Shown here in pieces: positions 42,739 to 51,121 of a DNA stretch of 64,000 nt. A program made the translations under genes and the position numbers. The stretch is taken from positions 21,020-85,019 of the forward strand of contig CAKUOD010000006.1 of assembly GCA_934668695.1 (NCBI GenBank), read 5' to 3'. The DNA is from an uncultured Collinsella sp. (GTDB lineage Bacteria > Actinomycetota > Coriobacteriia > Coriobacteriales > Coriobacteriaceae). Positions within the stretch are counted from its first letter, which is position 1, and each line of letters opens with the position of its first letter. The notes under the pieces were generated by a model. That model saw only the letters and a program-made list of their open reading frames with translations, was not told where the DNA came from and ran no database searches.

Positions 42739-44758
42739 GCGCGGTCTCCTCTTCGATCTGGGTGGAAAGCTCCAGCCATTCGTCTTCGAGCTTGGGCAGC
42801 TCTTGCTTAAGGCCGTTATATTCCCCCAGCGCGGCGTTGAACTTATCCTGATCGGCATAAAGTTCTTCGCTCGCCATCAATTCCATAAGCTCGTCATAGC
42901 GGGCGCGCTTTTTGTCGAGCTCCGTCTCGATCTTCTTGAGCTGGTTACGCACGCCCTTGAGCTTTTTGTTGAGCGCAGCGCGGGCTTGGGCCTCGGCGCG
43001 TTTTTGCTCCTTGGTCTTTTTGCCCTCGGCAGGCTTGGGAGCGGCGACGGGGGTGTCGGCCTGGGCGGCGCTGGCCTTGGTGGACTTGGTCGTGGCCGGC
43101 GCGCTCTCCGTGGACGCCTCGGCGGCGGCGCGGGCTGCGAGGTCCTCGCGCTTGTAGAGGTAGTAGTCGTAGTCGCCGTCATAGACCGTGACCTTGCCAT
43201 CGCGGATGTCGATCACGCGGTTGGCCACGGCGCGCACCAGGTGTTCGTCGTGGCTGATCAGCACGATGGTGCCGGGGAAGTTTTGCAGGGCGTTCTCGAG
43301 CATGTCCACCGAGTCGATGTCTAGGTGGTTGGTGGGCTCGTCCAGGCACAGGAGCGCCTCGGGGGCCACGAGCATCTTGGCCAGGGCCAGACGCGCTTTT
43401 TCGCCGCCGGAGAGGACGCGAACCTGCTTCTCGATGGAATCGTTGTCGCTAAACAGGAAGGCGCCCAGTAGGCTGCGCTGCTGCGGCACGGTCCACTTGG
43501 GCGTGACGGTGTCGATCTCTTGCAGGACGGTGTTGGACTCGGTCATGCCCTCGAGCGCGTGCTGGGCGTAATAGGCCACGCCCACGTTGGTGCCCAGGTC
43601 GCGGGTGCCGGTGGTGGGCGGCTCCAGTCCGGCGATGATCTTCATGAGCGTGGACTTGCCGGCGCCGTTGGGGCCGACGAGTGCCACGTGCTCGCCGCGG
43701 TAGAGCTTGAGGTCGATGTCGCTGTAGATGTGTTTTTCACCGTAGGACTTGGACACGCCCTCCAGGCCCACGACCATGTCGCCGGAGCGCGGCGGGTCAG
43801 GGAACTTAAAGTCGATGTGCTTGTGGCCCTCGGGCAGGATGACAAGCTCCTTTTTGATCTGCTCGATCTTGCGGATGCGCTCCTGCGCCTGGGCGGCCTT
43901 GGTGGGCTTGTAACGGAACTTGTCGACGAAGACCTGCATATGGGCGATGTCGCGCTCCTGGGCGGCGCGCTTGGCGCGCATCTGCTCCAGGTTGTCCTCG
44001 CGCTGCTTGAGGTAGCTGCTGTAGTTGCCGGTGTAGGTGGTTACGCGGCGGTTCTCGAGCGCGGCGACGTGGTCGACGCAAGCGTCCATGAAGGCGCGGT
44101 CGTGGCTGACGATGAGGACTGCGCCGTCGTAGTTGGCGATAAAGCCGCGCAGCCACTGGACGCTTTCGAGGTCCAGGTGGTTGGTGGGCTCGTCCAGAAG
44201 CAGCAGGTCGGGGTGACGCAGAAAGAGCTTTGCCAGCGCGATGCGCATCTGCCAGCCGCCCGAGAACTCGGAGCACGGGCGCTCAAAGTCAGTGACCTTA
44301 AAGCCTAGGCCGGACAGGATTTTACGCGCGCTGCTCTCGAGCTCGTAGCCGCCCAGGTGCTCAAAGCGGTCTTGGACCTGGCCGTACTCGTTGAGAAGCG
44401 CGTCAACGTCCTTGCCCTGCTCGGAGAGCTCGGTGATCTGGGCCTGCAGCTCGTTAGCGCGCTCGCCCATGCGGCGGATTTCCTTGGCGGCGGCCATGAC
44501 CTCGGTAAGGATGGTGGTGTCCTTTTGCTCCAGGTTGGTTTCCTGCTCTAGGTAGCCCACCTGGCAGTCCTTTGCGTACTGGACCTGGCCGGAGTCGGGG
44601 CTGTCGATGCCCATGATGATCTTGAGCATGGTGGTTTTGCCGGCGCCGTTGGGTCCCACGAGCGCGAAGCGCTCGCCGGGATTTATCTGGAAGGAAGCGC
44701 CGCTAAAGAGGACGCGTGCGCCGAAGCTTTTTTCGATCTTGTCGACCAGGAGGATCAT
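42725..44758 (-). CDS. ABC-F family ATPase
   Basis: A 677-residue soluble protein with two ABC ATPase domains and no membrane segment: P-loops [17 protein letters not shown] and [18 protein letters not shown], signatures [17 protein letters not shown] and [16 protein letters not shown], and Walker [16 protein letters not shown] and [15 protein letters not shown]. An arm linker separates them, and a charged Ala/Lys-rich linker plus coiled coil (from about 540) ends it, as in Uup/YfmM. ABC-F proteins act on ribosomes. Its first 8 codons are duplicated at 45556-45580. Confidence 0.93.
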   Translation of the reverse strand: MILLVDKIEKSFGARVLFSGASFQINPGERFALVGPNGAGKTTMLKIIMGIDSPDSGQVQYAKDCQVGYLEQETNLEQKDTTILTEVMAAAKEIRRMGERANELQAQITELSEQGKDVDALLNEYGQVQDRFEHLGGYELESSARKILSGLGFKVTDFERPCSEFSGGWQMRIALAKLFLRHPDLLLLDEPTNHLDLESVQWLRGFIANYDGAVLIVSHDRAFMDACVDHVAALENRRVTTYTGNYSSYLKQREDNLEQMRAKRAAQERDIAHMQVFVDKFRYKPTKAAQAQERIRKIEQIKKELVILPEGHKHIDFKFPDPPRSGDMVVGLEGVSKSYGEKHIYSDIDLKLYRGEHVALVGPNGAGKSTLMKIIAGLEPPTTGTRDLGTNVGVAYYAQHALEGMTESNTVLQEIDTVTPKWTVPQQRSLLGAFLFSDNDSIEKQVRVLSGGEKARLALAKMLVAPEALLCLDEPTNHLDIDSVDMLENALQNFPGTIVLISHDEHLVRAVANRVIDIRDGKVTVYDGDYDYYLYKREDLAARAAAEASTESAPATTKSTKASAAQADTPVAAPKPAEGKKTKEQKRAEAQARAALNKKLKGVRNQLKKIETELDKKRARYDELMELMASEELYADQDKFNAALGEYNGLKQELPKLEDEWLELSTQIEEETARELS

Positions 44759-44790
44759 GGTGCCGCCTTTGACCTTGTGTGCCTATATGA

Positions 44791-44818
44791 AAAAAGGCCC
44801 CAACTTGCGTTGGAGCCT
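44791..44818 (-). terminator. Terminator of tRNA-Ala (copy 1)
   Basis: On the minus strand AGGCtCCAAC-GCAA-GTTGGgGCCT with one internal mismatch, followed by TTTTTC. Copied at 45613-45640. Confidence 0.8.
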
Positions 44819-44833
44819 CATTCAATGCTCGGG

Positions 44834-44906
44834 TGGAGACGAGGGGGATCGAACCCCTGACCTCTTGACTGCCAGTCAAGCGCTCTCCCAGCTGAGCTAC
44901 GCCCCC
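44834..44906 (-). tRNA. tRNA-Ala (anticodon GGC), copy 1
   Basis: The minus strand has acceptor GGGGGCG with CGTCTCC, which includes the G3-U70 pair that defines alanine tRNAs, anticodon arm CTTGA-CTGGCAG-TCAAG with anticodon GGC, and T arm GGTTCGATCCC. The CCA end is not encoded (ACCC follows). Confidence 0.93.
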
Positions 44907-45096
44907 GTGCGAAGAAGTACTATACGGGAACTCCGACGGCGATGCAAGGGCAATTTTGGAAAAACTTTCCGGGGGCGCGGGCGCCGGAGCCCCGCGGGGC
45001 CGCGACGGCGGAGACCAGCGCCCGCAGGGCCGATGCGGGCGGGCGGCGTTGCCGCCGCCCGCCTATCAGGCTCCACTCCGGTCGCCCCCGGGATCC

Positions 45097-45260
45097 CCGC
45101 CACGAAACCGGCCCATCTACTACGTTTGGGCGACATCCCCCGACCATGGCGTTTCGGGCAAGAATAAAACCGCAGGTAGACGGCCTGCGGTTTTCGCGAA
45201 ATACGGGGTATGGTCGAGGGGTCGGGGTTAAACGTAGTAGATGGGCCGGTTTCGTGGCGG
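45097..45260. repeat. 164-bp palindromic element with nested hairpin
   Basis: The outer arms 45099-45127 and 45230-45258 are exact 29-base reverse complements, extended by two outer C-G pairs. Further imperfect pairing runs inward, and the centre is a separate perfect 11-bp hairpin (AAAACCGCAGG with CCTGCGGTTTT, 45166-45176 and 45184-45194). There is no protein frame with family features. It lies in the GC-rich spacer between the duplicated tRNA copies. Confidence 0.8.
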
Positions 45261-45344
45261 CGGCATCGCAGGCAGCCGACCGAGGGCACCCGGAAATGAG
45301 CAAGCAGGCTATTTGCAAGTGAAAACTAATGACATGAAAAAGAA

Positions 45345-45373
45345 AACAGGCCAGACATATTGCCTGACCTGTT
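45345..45373 (-). terminator. Terminator of tRNA-Met/Ile2
   Basis: On the minus strand AACAGGTCAG pairs with CTGGCCTGTT (one G-T), followed by TTCTTTTTC. It lies 9 bases past the tRNA. Confidence 0.75.
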
Positions 45374-45381
45374 GAAAAACC

Positions 45382-45457
45382 TGGTGGGCCCTCCGGGATT
45401 CGAACCCAGAACCCAGGGATTATGAGTCCCCTGCGCTAACCGTTGCGCCAAGAGCCC
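45382..45457 (-). tRNA. tRNA with anticodon CAT (Met elongator or Ile2)
   Basis: The minus strand folds with acceptor GGGCTCT/AGGGCCC (one G-U), anticodon arm GGGGA-CTCATAA-TCCCT and T arm GGTTCGAATCC, and encodes CCA. Anticodon CAT reads AUG as methionine, or AUA if C34 becomes lysidine; the arm wording resembles tRNA-Ile2 but sequence alone does not settle it. Confidence 0.85.
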
Positions 45458-45612
45458 TTGTAAAGTGGCGCTTGCAGTTGGGGTGGCAGAACAGCCTCCA
45501 ACGCTTTGAACCACGATGTGAAATACTACCATGCGCGCGGCACCCGTTCAACGCACGATCTTGTCGACCAGGAGGATCATGCTGCCGCCTTTGACCTTGT
45601 GTTCCTATATGA

Positions 45613-45640
45613 AAAAAGGCCCCAACTTGCGTTGGAGCCT
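45613..45640 (-). terminator. Terminator of tRNA-Ala (copy 2)
   Basis: Identical in layout to 44791-44818 and part of the duplication. Confidence 0.75.
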
Positions 45641-45655
45641 CATTCAATGCTCGGG

Positions 45656-45728
45656 TGGAGACGAGGGGGATCGAACCCCTGACCTCTTGACTGCCAGTCA
45701 AGCGCTCTCCCAGCTGAGCTACGCCCCC
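45656..45728 (-). tRNA. tRNA-Ala (anticodon GGC), copy 2
   Basis: Identical over its 73 bases to the tRNA-Ala at 44834-44906, as far as I can read, including the G3-U70 pair. It lies in the duplicated segment and should be functional. Confidence 0.92.
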
Positions 45729-46501
45729 GTGCGAATAAGTACTATACGGGAACTCCCCCGCCGATGCAAGGACAATTTTGGAAAAACTTTCCGGAGGCGC
45801 GGGCGCCGCTGGGACGAGAGCGCGGCGCGGACTCGAGGGCAAGGGACCCGCGATGCCGGATCCGGCCCGCGGGGCGCGCCCCGCGGGGGGGCGGCGCTGC
45901 CGCCGCCCTCCTCCCCGGCGCCCCCAGGGCATCTCGGGTTCCGCCGCTCGCCGGTTTTCGCTTCCTTGCTCGTTTGGCTATCATTTTCTGGGTCCTTAAC
46001 GGTTGCGCGGGCATAAACTCGTTTCCAAGGAACCTCGTCTTCGCCCTCTCCAAGTTCGAACAAATTTTGCGTGCTGGAATTGCGATTCTCCTCTACCGCC
46101 ATTTTTAGCTGCATTTCGGCAGCGGGAGCCGGCTCGAAAACAGAAAACCAGCCGCAAAGTTCGTACATAGCCAGTACGAGATCTATTTGGGACACAAAGC
46201 GTGTCATAGTAAATAACGTGTTAAGCGGATTGGTGACACTAAAGCCTAAATTAGTGTCGATTGTTGTGCCGGCATCCGATGCTCCTTCCCAGCGAATAGT
46301 AGAGCGCAATCCCGAGTGGTGATTACAACCTGGCGAAGCAACAGCGATAATCGGGGTCTTGAGGACGTCGGTTACGAAAGGGGCTTGGGACAGAGCTCGC
46401 CAGCCGTCTTCGGAGTTGGGCAGGCGCGGGTAGAGGTCGCGCACCTGCGGTGGGCAGCGCCAGTAGCGAAATGCGGTGTTTGCGCAGACGATTTCGTCCA
46501 T
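45719..46501 (-). pseudogene. 3'-truncated hypothetical gene running into the duplicated tRNA segment
   Basis: A good start exists at 46501 (protein MDEIVCANTAFRYWR; AGGGGAGG 6 bases upstream). About 170 codons look coding, with RCPPQVRDLYPRLPN, NLGFSVTNPLNTLFTMTRFV and LVLAMYELCGWFSVFEP. From about 45990 the frame enters low-complexity GC-rich sequence and stops only inside tRNA-Ala copy 2. I take it as a gene that lost its 3' part; the wording recalls a protein family I associate with Coriobacteriia, without a known function. An N-terminal extension to 46675 is unlikely. Confidence 0.55.
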
Positions 46502-46839
46502 TTGCGCCTCCCCTGGTATCGGCCGTAGACCGTGCGGTTGTGGTCGTGGACGATTATCTACCGGGGCATCATGCGGGTAAGTACCGGAAGCTGACCAAAC
46601 GCTGACCAAAAGCTTGACGAGTTCTGCCGAAAAACCGTCGTGTGATAGAAATCCGCTGGAAGGCGCTCTGGGCATGCGGTCCCTGTCTCCACATTTGCGC
46701 TCGAATCACATGGGGAGTTCGCTGAAAATACGGATGTGTTTTATACAAAACATGCAATGGCGTCAAAAAAGGGCGCGATAAAAAAGACGCCTTATACGAC
46801 TTCGAGTCGATTTTGGTGTCGGCCTTGGTATCAAAAAGA
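46502..46839. other. Gap with no recognisable gene
   Basis: About 340 bases between the truncated gene and tRNA-Val. CTGACCAAACGCTGACCAAA is a short direct repeat near 46591. No family-like frame is seen; the left end should hold the promoter of the minus-strand gene. Confidence 0.35.
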
Positions 46840-46870
46840 AAAAGGCCAGAGGCTTAACACCTCTGACCTG
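46840..46870 (-). terminator. Terminator of tRNA-Val
   Basis: On the minus strand AGGTCAGAGG and CCTCTGGCCT pair around GTGTTAAG with one G-T pair, followed by TTTTTC. Confidence 0.75.
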
Positions 46871-46879
46871 CGCTTTTGA

Positions 46880-46954
46880 TGGTGGGCGATACAAGATTCG
46901 AACTTGTGACCCCATCCGTGTGAAGGATATGCTCTACCCCTGAGCCAATCGCCC
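46880..46954 (-). tRNA. tRNA-Val (anticodon CAC)
   Basis: The minus strand has acceptor GGGCGAT/ATCGCCC, D arm GGCTCAGGGGTAGAGC, anticodon loop TTCACAC with anticodon CAC, T arm with GTTCGAATC, and an encoded CCA. Confidence 0.92.
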
Positions 46955-47092
46955 GTCGCCTTTCGGCAAAAGAGATACTAACATAGCCGTGCGTGGTTTA
47001 CCAAGAACTTTTTGCCCCCTATTTTAAATTCGTGGGTGCTAGCCAAGCCAAAGCAACCAAAGCAATCGGAAAAACCGCAGCTAAACAACCAT

Positions 47093-47902
47093 TTACCGCT
47101 TTATCCACGAAGTCTCGGGGCGGCAAATAAGTCGCGCGTTGTTGTAGGCCATATCGAGTGTGAGGCAGGTGCGCGCGGCGTAGAAGCCGTCCTCGCGCTG
47201 GATGGTCAGCGCTAGCTCGGGCTTGTCTCCGGTAAGGCATAGCGGCAAGAGCAGCTGGATCCGGCCGCCGTAGAACTGCGGCACAGCGAGCGTGTAGTTT
47301 GCGGCGGCGCGGCGGGCGGCCTCGACGACGGCGCCCTCAAAAGCGCGGCGCAGCAGCAGCGAGTTGTCCTCCCCCATCAGGCTGGCGGGGATGCGCGTAA
47401 GGTTCTCCTCGTCGCCCAGAATGTGGTCGATGTTGGAGCGGATGGGCAGTCGGTAGTCAAAGACCAGCTCGGAGGGGTCCTCGGCAAAGCGCACACGGCA
47501 CGGCAGGTACTCAAACGAGACCAGCATAGGGTCGCTCTCCTTAAAGAAGCCCTTCAAAAACCAGCGCTGGCGCGCATCGGGCTTGGTATTGGGCTCAAAC
47601 AGGCCATAGATGGTCTCGTAGCGGCGCGTGTACAGGCCGGTGTTGAATAGGCAGCGGTCGTCGTCGAACACCAGCGGCAGGTTGGACGGCGCGGTCTGGT
47701 CCACGTCACGCTCGGTCAAGAACACCGCGCGGCTAAATGAGAACGACAGGTAGTTTTTGAGGATGCGGTTGCCGGGACCCCAGTCCTCGGGGTCGGCGAG
47801 GTCGACCAGGCGGTCGTAGCAGGGCTCGGGGCAAAACGCGAAGTCGTACACATTGCTGCACAGGGTGCTTGGGATCTCCATGTGGCGTCCATTCCATTTC
47901 AT
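47093..47902 (-). CDS. DUF3825 domain protein
   Basis: A 269-residue protein whose central part matches the DUF3825 pattern: VFDDDRCLFNTGLYTRRYET followed by IYGLFEPN, and later the GGRIQLLLPLCLTGDKPELA segment. The N-terminus PSTLCSNVYDFAFCPEPC is unusual in cysteines. No catalytic motif is recognised. Two starts (47902 or MEIPST at 47881) are possible, and neither has a clear ribosome site. It stands first in the accessory region, downstream of the tRNA cluster. Confidence 0.65.
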   Translation of the reverse strand: MKWNGRHMEIPSTLCSNVYDFAFCPEPCYDRLVDLADPEDWGPGNRILKNYLSFSFSRAVFLTERDVDQTAPSNLPLVFDDDRCLFNTGLYTRRYETIYGLFEPNTKPDARQRWFLKGFFKESDPMLVSFEYLPCRVRFAEDPSELVFDYRLPIRSNIDHILGDEENLTRIPASLMGEDNSLLLRRAFEGAVVEAARRAAANYTLAVPQFYGGRIQLLLPLCLTGDKPELALTIQREDGFYAARTCLTLDMAYNNARLICRPETSWIKR

Positions 47903-47926
47903 AGTTAGAGTTTGGATGCTTAGATT

Positions 47927-48110
47927 TTATACGTGCGACGCACCGTCGAGACACACAACGCAATTGCGGCGCAGCTCGTCGGCGAGTTCTGCTCGCGTGC
48001 GGTTTCCGGAAACAAGGTCCTGGATCCAGGCGTAGTGCTGGTTGTCTTTGGGTTCCGGGCTATCGGAAAGTACGATTGGAGCACTAGCGGCGTAACGGGA
48101 AGGTCCCGCC
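47927..48110 (-). pseudogene. Possible 3' gene fragment
   Basis: In one minus-strand phase about 60 codons end at TAA 47927-47929 with protein-like wording (NQHYAWIQDLVSGNRTRAEL followed by ADELRRNCVVCLDG). There is no start codon, and a TGA closes the phase upstream at about 48115. I read it as the tail of a lost gene; family unknown. The 78-codon ATG frame over the same bases (47920-48156) looks less protein-like. Confidence 0.3.
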
Positions 48111-48163
48111 CGTCAACATCGGCAATCATGAGTTGACAAGCGTAATCATGGCTCAATTGCGGT

Positions 48164-48442
48164 TTAGCAATAGAATGTCAGGGAATCATCACCAAAGGTT
48201 TCGCGCCACTTGTCACAAATGTATCGATGGTTCATGGTGATTAGTTTTGAAAGATCCCTGAGATCCTTAGCCGGAATCTTGCTCTCGTTGTTCGCAAGTG
48301 TGCATCCACCATTTTTAGTGAGCCAAAACTTAGTCGAGTTAGCAGCCGCCCTCTTTACCCCTACATGGATGTGAACGGGTTCTCCGTTTTCCGCGATCCA
48401 AAAGAACAGAACATACTGTCCAAAAACAAGAATTCGAGGCAT
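48164..48442 (-). CDS. DUF4160 domain protein
   Basis: A 92-residue protein of the DUF4160 type: MPRILVFGQYVLFFWIAENG, EPVHIHVGVKRA, and a C-terminal helix. The 'HxH' pattern in a short acidic/aromatic context is typical. DUF4160 genes usually pair with a DUF2442-type gene in toxin-antitoxin-like modules. The start overlaps the stop of the upstream gene (TAATG). Confidence 0.7.
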   Translation of the reverse strand: MPRILVFGQYVLFFWIAENGEPVHIHVGVKRAAANSTKFWLTKNGGCTLANNESKIPAKDLRDLSKLITMNHRYICDKWRETFGDDSLTFYC

Positions 48443-48708
48443 TATGCCACCGCCGGTCCAGCTTTTTGCCGTTCTGCAAGCTCGAAGATAAACGGAGCGT
48501 TTGATCTAACGAACTCGGTCAAAAAATCCAGATCGTCAGTAGAAAATCCTTCGACGTTAAACCATTTGACCGCAGGTAGAAAGCATTCTGCATGGTCAAA
48601 ACCAAAATCAACCGGGCGCTCGACGGCTACGCGAACGGTCCCGTCGTCTCGTGTTTCTGAGTAGGCAAACTGAGTGCCGTCATCTAGCTGAACATAGCTC
48701 CAAAGCAT
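48442..48708 (-). CDS. Partner of the DUF4160 protein (DUF2442-position gene)
   Basis: An 88-residue acidic protein (LWSYVQLDDGTQFAYSETRD at the start, KWFNVEGFSTDDLDFLTEFV near the end). ATG 48708 follows GGAGG by 6 bases; the longer frame to 48759 has none. The position suggests the antitoxin-like partner of DUF4160, but I cannot claim it is DUF2442 by sequence. Confidence 0.55.
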   Translation of the reverse strand: MLWSYVQLDDGTQFAYSETRDDGTVRVAVERPVDFGFDHAECFLPAVKWFNVEGFSTDDLDFLTEFVRSNAPFIFELAERQKAGPAVA

Positions 48709-48951
48709 TGCTGCCTCCTTAGTGTTTATATCCAAGTATAAACAGCCGCTTAGATGCAACGTGATGCGAATCGAATTATTCCCATAAGACCTGAACTGCT
48801 GATTATTTGATTTGTTGAGTTTTGAGCTATCTCACACTTCAGTGTCTTTTTGGCATGGAAAACCGTCATTGTGCGATGGTCGGACTTTATGTCAAGGATC
48901 GTATTCAGATTCAAGCGCTCGCATGCTTAACTACTTGCAGGCGCTTGAATC

Positions 48952-49770
48952 CTATAGATTACCCAAATGCTGCTCAACAGCCTCCATGCCAACCTCCGCA
49001 TATTTTAGGAGGCCTTGTATATCGTTGTAGTTCTTGGGCAATCGATCTTTTTCAATACCAGTAATTTTGGCGAATAATTCGATTGTTAGATCGAGTGCGA
49101 AGTCGATTAGTTTTTGAATTTCGCTGAAAGTTAAAGGAAGTCGCCTAACAAGCTCATCATAATTCAGTGCTTCTATGTCGCTATGGGCGAATACTTTATT
49201 TCGCTGATCGCGAAGCATGTCAGTTAGTTTACTGAGACCGTTGAGTCGTTTTTTCCACAAATTGGAAAGGTCATGAGTGGTTATACACACGGTAACCATT
49301 TCGTAATGATCTCCGAACAGTTTTTCATATGAGCGTTGAGACTCAACTTCTTTGGGGTAAAAACGCTCCTCGTCCTCTGCCAATGGGTGAACGATTGGAT
49401 TAAGCCTGTCAAAGTTTGGTCGATCACTGAATATAGAGATTGCAAGTGCGTCGATTTCAGCAGAATGAGACGAGACTTCTTCTATCAAGTTCCCAATACT
49501 GATGTCGCTTTTGGCATCAAATAACCGCGCGCAATTCATGAAACAGGATTCGGTTAATGCAAGTTGTGTAAAGCTGAAGAAGCAGCCAGCGCAAATTACT
49601 TCATTCTCATAGCCAGAAGATGCTTTAGACAGTTCGCGAAGGATTGCTAGTTCCGTGTTGGCATAAAATGCCTCGTTGTACAGATAGCTGCAACGCTCGA
49701 ACAGCTCAAGAAGGTCGGCGTTTAATTCTTTCTTGGCAGCGTCAACTGTATGATCCGATTCGTGGTTCAT
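48952..49770 (-). CDS. HEPN/AbiU2-like protein, candidate abortive-infection factor
   Basis: A 272-residue, mostly helical protein. The C-terminal half contains LTDMLRDQRNKVFAHSD, an R-x5-H motif in an 'R..R....AH.D' setting, as in HEPN ribonucleases and AbiU2-type proteins. Upstream it has ELAILRELSKASSGYENEVI. No second gene is coupled to it. The phage-defence role is inferred from the motif and the neighbourhood. Codon use is AT-richer than the core genes. Confidence 0.55.
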   Translation of the reverse strand: MNHESDHTVDAAKKELNADLLELFERCSYLYNEAFYANTELAILRELSKASSGYENEVICAGCFFSFTQLALTESCFMNCARLFDAKSDISIGNLIEEVSSHSAEIDALAISIFSDRPNFDRLNPIVHPLAEDEERFYPKEVESQRSYEKLFGDHYEMVTVCITTHDLSNLWKKRLNGLSKLTDMLRDQRNKVFAHSDIEALNYDELVRRLPLTFSEIQKLIDFALDLTIELFAKITGIEKDRLPKNYNDIQGLLKYAEVGMEAVEQHLGNL

Positions 49771-49864
49771 GTTAGATAAATCCTGAGCAATTGTCGTTAT
49801 AAACTATTCTACTAATGCGTCGTTACGAATATGGCCCTCTACATTGCTTATCGAAATGGGTGCT

Positions 49865-50959
49865 TCAGCAGCGACATGCGGCAGCTAGAAGCACTGTACC
49901 AAGCAGGAAAAGCGTCACGGAAGCGGTGATCCAGTTGCTGTCGCCGGTCTTGGGGAGCGTGGCGGTTGTCGTGGTAGCGGTCTTGGGCTTAGTGGTCTTG
50001 GCGACCGTGGTCTTGGTTACTGTTGTTGATGTCTTGGTTGTTGTGGCCGCGGGTTTCAGCGCCGGATTTGCCGTGGGCCCTGTGGTGAGCTCTCCGGCAG
50101 CGGGGTTAGCATCGGCAGGAGACTTGCTCGAGCTATCGCCAGGCACGTTGTCTCCATCGGTCTCCCCCGCCGAAGGCGTGGCCGCATCGGGCTCAATCAC
50201 CACATGCGGCGCCACCGCACCGGAGGCATTCACCACGCCGCTAGCACCAAAGGTTCCGCCAGCGGGCGACACAAACCGCGCAGACACAAGCGACCCACCC
50301 GTGCACGCAACGCCGCCGTCGGCACCGGACGCATCAAGCCACGAGGCATCGACAGAAAGCTGGCATCCAGCCGCGCCAGCACCAATACCCGCATCTTGCA
50401 GATACACGCCGTAGGCGCGCACGCCCGCTCCGGACCCGGCGCCCATGGCAACGATGCGCCCGCCGCCGCGCACGACCATGTCGCCTGTGATCACGCCGGC
50501 GACCGCCTCATCCGTAATATCGGCCCCGTCTGCCCGGGCGTCGACGGTGCAGCCGTCCACCACGAGCGCCTGCGAGACGTGGATCCCGCACTGCGAGCCC
50601 GTCGCCGTCAGGGTCCCGGTACCGCGAAGCGTCAGGTTGCCCCACACCTCTATGCCGCACAGCGTGATGTCCGCATCGGGCGCATGCGACTCCGTCACGG
50701 AGTTTTGCCCGGCAAGCGTCAGCACTAGGTCGCCCTCGGCGCCGATGCCCTCGCCCGCATAGCCGTTAAGTTCCAGATGGTCGGCATCTGTCCAGGTCCA
50801 GCCGGGACCCGACACGCCCGGCTCGTAGTACGTCGCGCCCGCGATGATGAGGCTCTCCGCGCCCGCAGCATAAGAAGGCCCGCCCAGCAAAACGCATAGG
50901 CAGGCCATGGCAACAATCGCAATGTAATGACGGCTGGTGTAGGACTCGGCAGCAAACAT
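49865..50959 (-). CDS. LPXTG-anchored surface protein with beta-helix-like repeats
   Basis: A 364-residue protein with a signal peptide (IAIVAMACLCVLLGGPSYAA), a domain rich in short beta repeats (LTLRGTGTLTATGSQCGIHV, MVVRGGGRIVAMGAGSGAG), a Thr/Lys/Pro-rich stalk and a sortase signal LPKTGDSNWITASVTLFLL. The tail RC holds one basic residue. The repeat pattern resembles carbohydrate-binding right-handed beta-helix proteins. ATG 50959 follows GGAG; it is not evidently linked to the defence genes around it. Confidence 0.75.
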   Translation of the reverse strand: MFAAESYTSRHYIAIVAMACLCVLLGGPSYAAGAESLIIAGATYYEPGVSGPGWTWTDADHLELNGYAGEGIGAEGDLVLTLAGQNSVTESHAPDADITLCGIEVWGNLTLRGTGTLTATGSQCGIHVSQALVVDGCTVDARADGADITDEAVAGVITGDMVVRGGGRIVAMGAGSGAGVRAYGVYLQDAGIGAGAAGCQLSVDASWLDASGADGGVACTGGSLVSARFVSPAGGTFGASGVVNASGAVAPHVVIEPDAATPSAGETDGDNVPGDSSSKSPADANPAAGELTTGPTANPALKPAATTTKTSTTVTKTTVAKTTKPKTATTTTATLPKTGDSNWITASVTLFLLGTVLLAAACRC

Positions 50960-51121
50960 ACCCGCTCCGATCTTCGCAGGAGCCAATAGAATGTGCACCA
51001 GAAAATGCCCTGGTAGCAGCAAGTATTAGTCTAGCGAGATCAATGCGGGGGCAAAGAAAAATCGCGTGGGCAATGTTCACAATTAGGTGTAAATCGTTTT
51101 GCCAATCGGTGAAAGGAAGAA

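Larger units (their letters stand above)
44734..44986. repeat. 253-bp duplicated segment, left copy
   Basis: Bases 44734-44986 match 45556-45808 without any insertion or deletion (constant offset 822) and with few substitutions. The copy includes the first 8 codons of the ABC-F gene, its leader, a terminator, the whole tRNA-Ala, and about 80 bases upstream of the tRNA. The right copy is clearly the derived one because its ABC-F fragment is truncated. Confidence 0.9.
45556..45808. repeat. 253-bp duplicated segment, right copy (with truncated ABC-F start)
   Basis: The derived copy of 44734-44986. The ABC-F start codon at 45580 (minus) now reads only a 10-codon peptide, [10 protein letters not shown], before TGA. 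The tRNA-Ala and its terminator remain intact. GC-rich sequence continues past the end in both copies but is no longer alignable by eye. Confidence 0.9.

Noticed and set aside
44897..45318. Several open frames on both strands in the GC-rich spacer
   Set aside because: They cross the tRNA genes and the palindrome, and are low in complexity; no protein family is visible.
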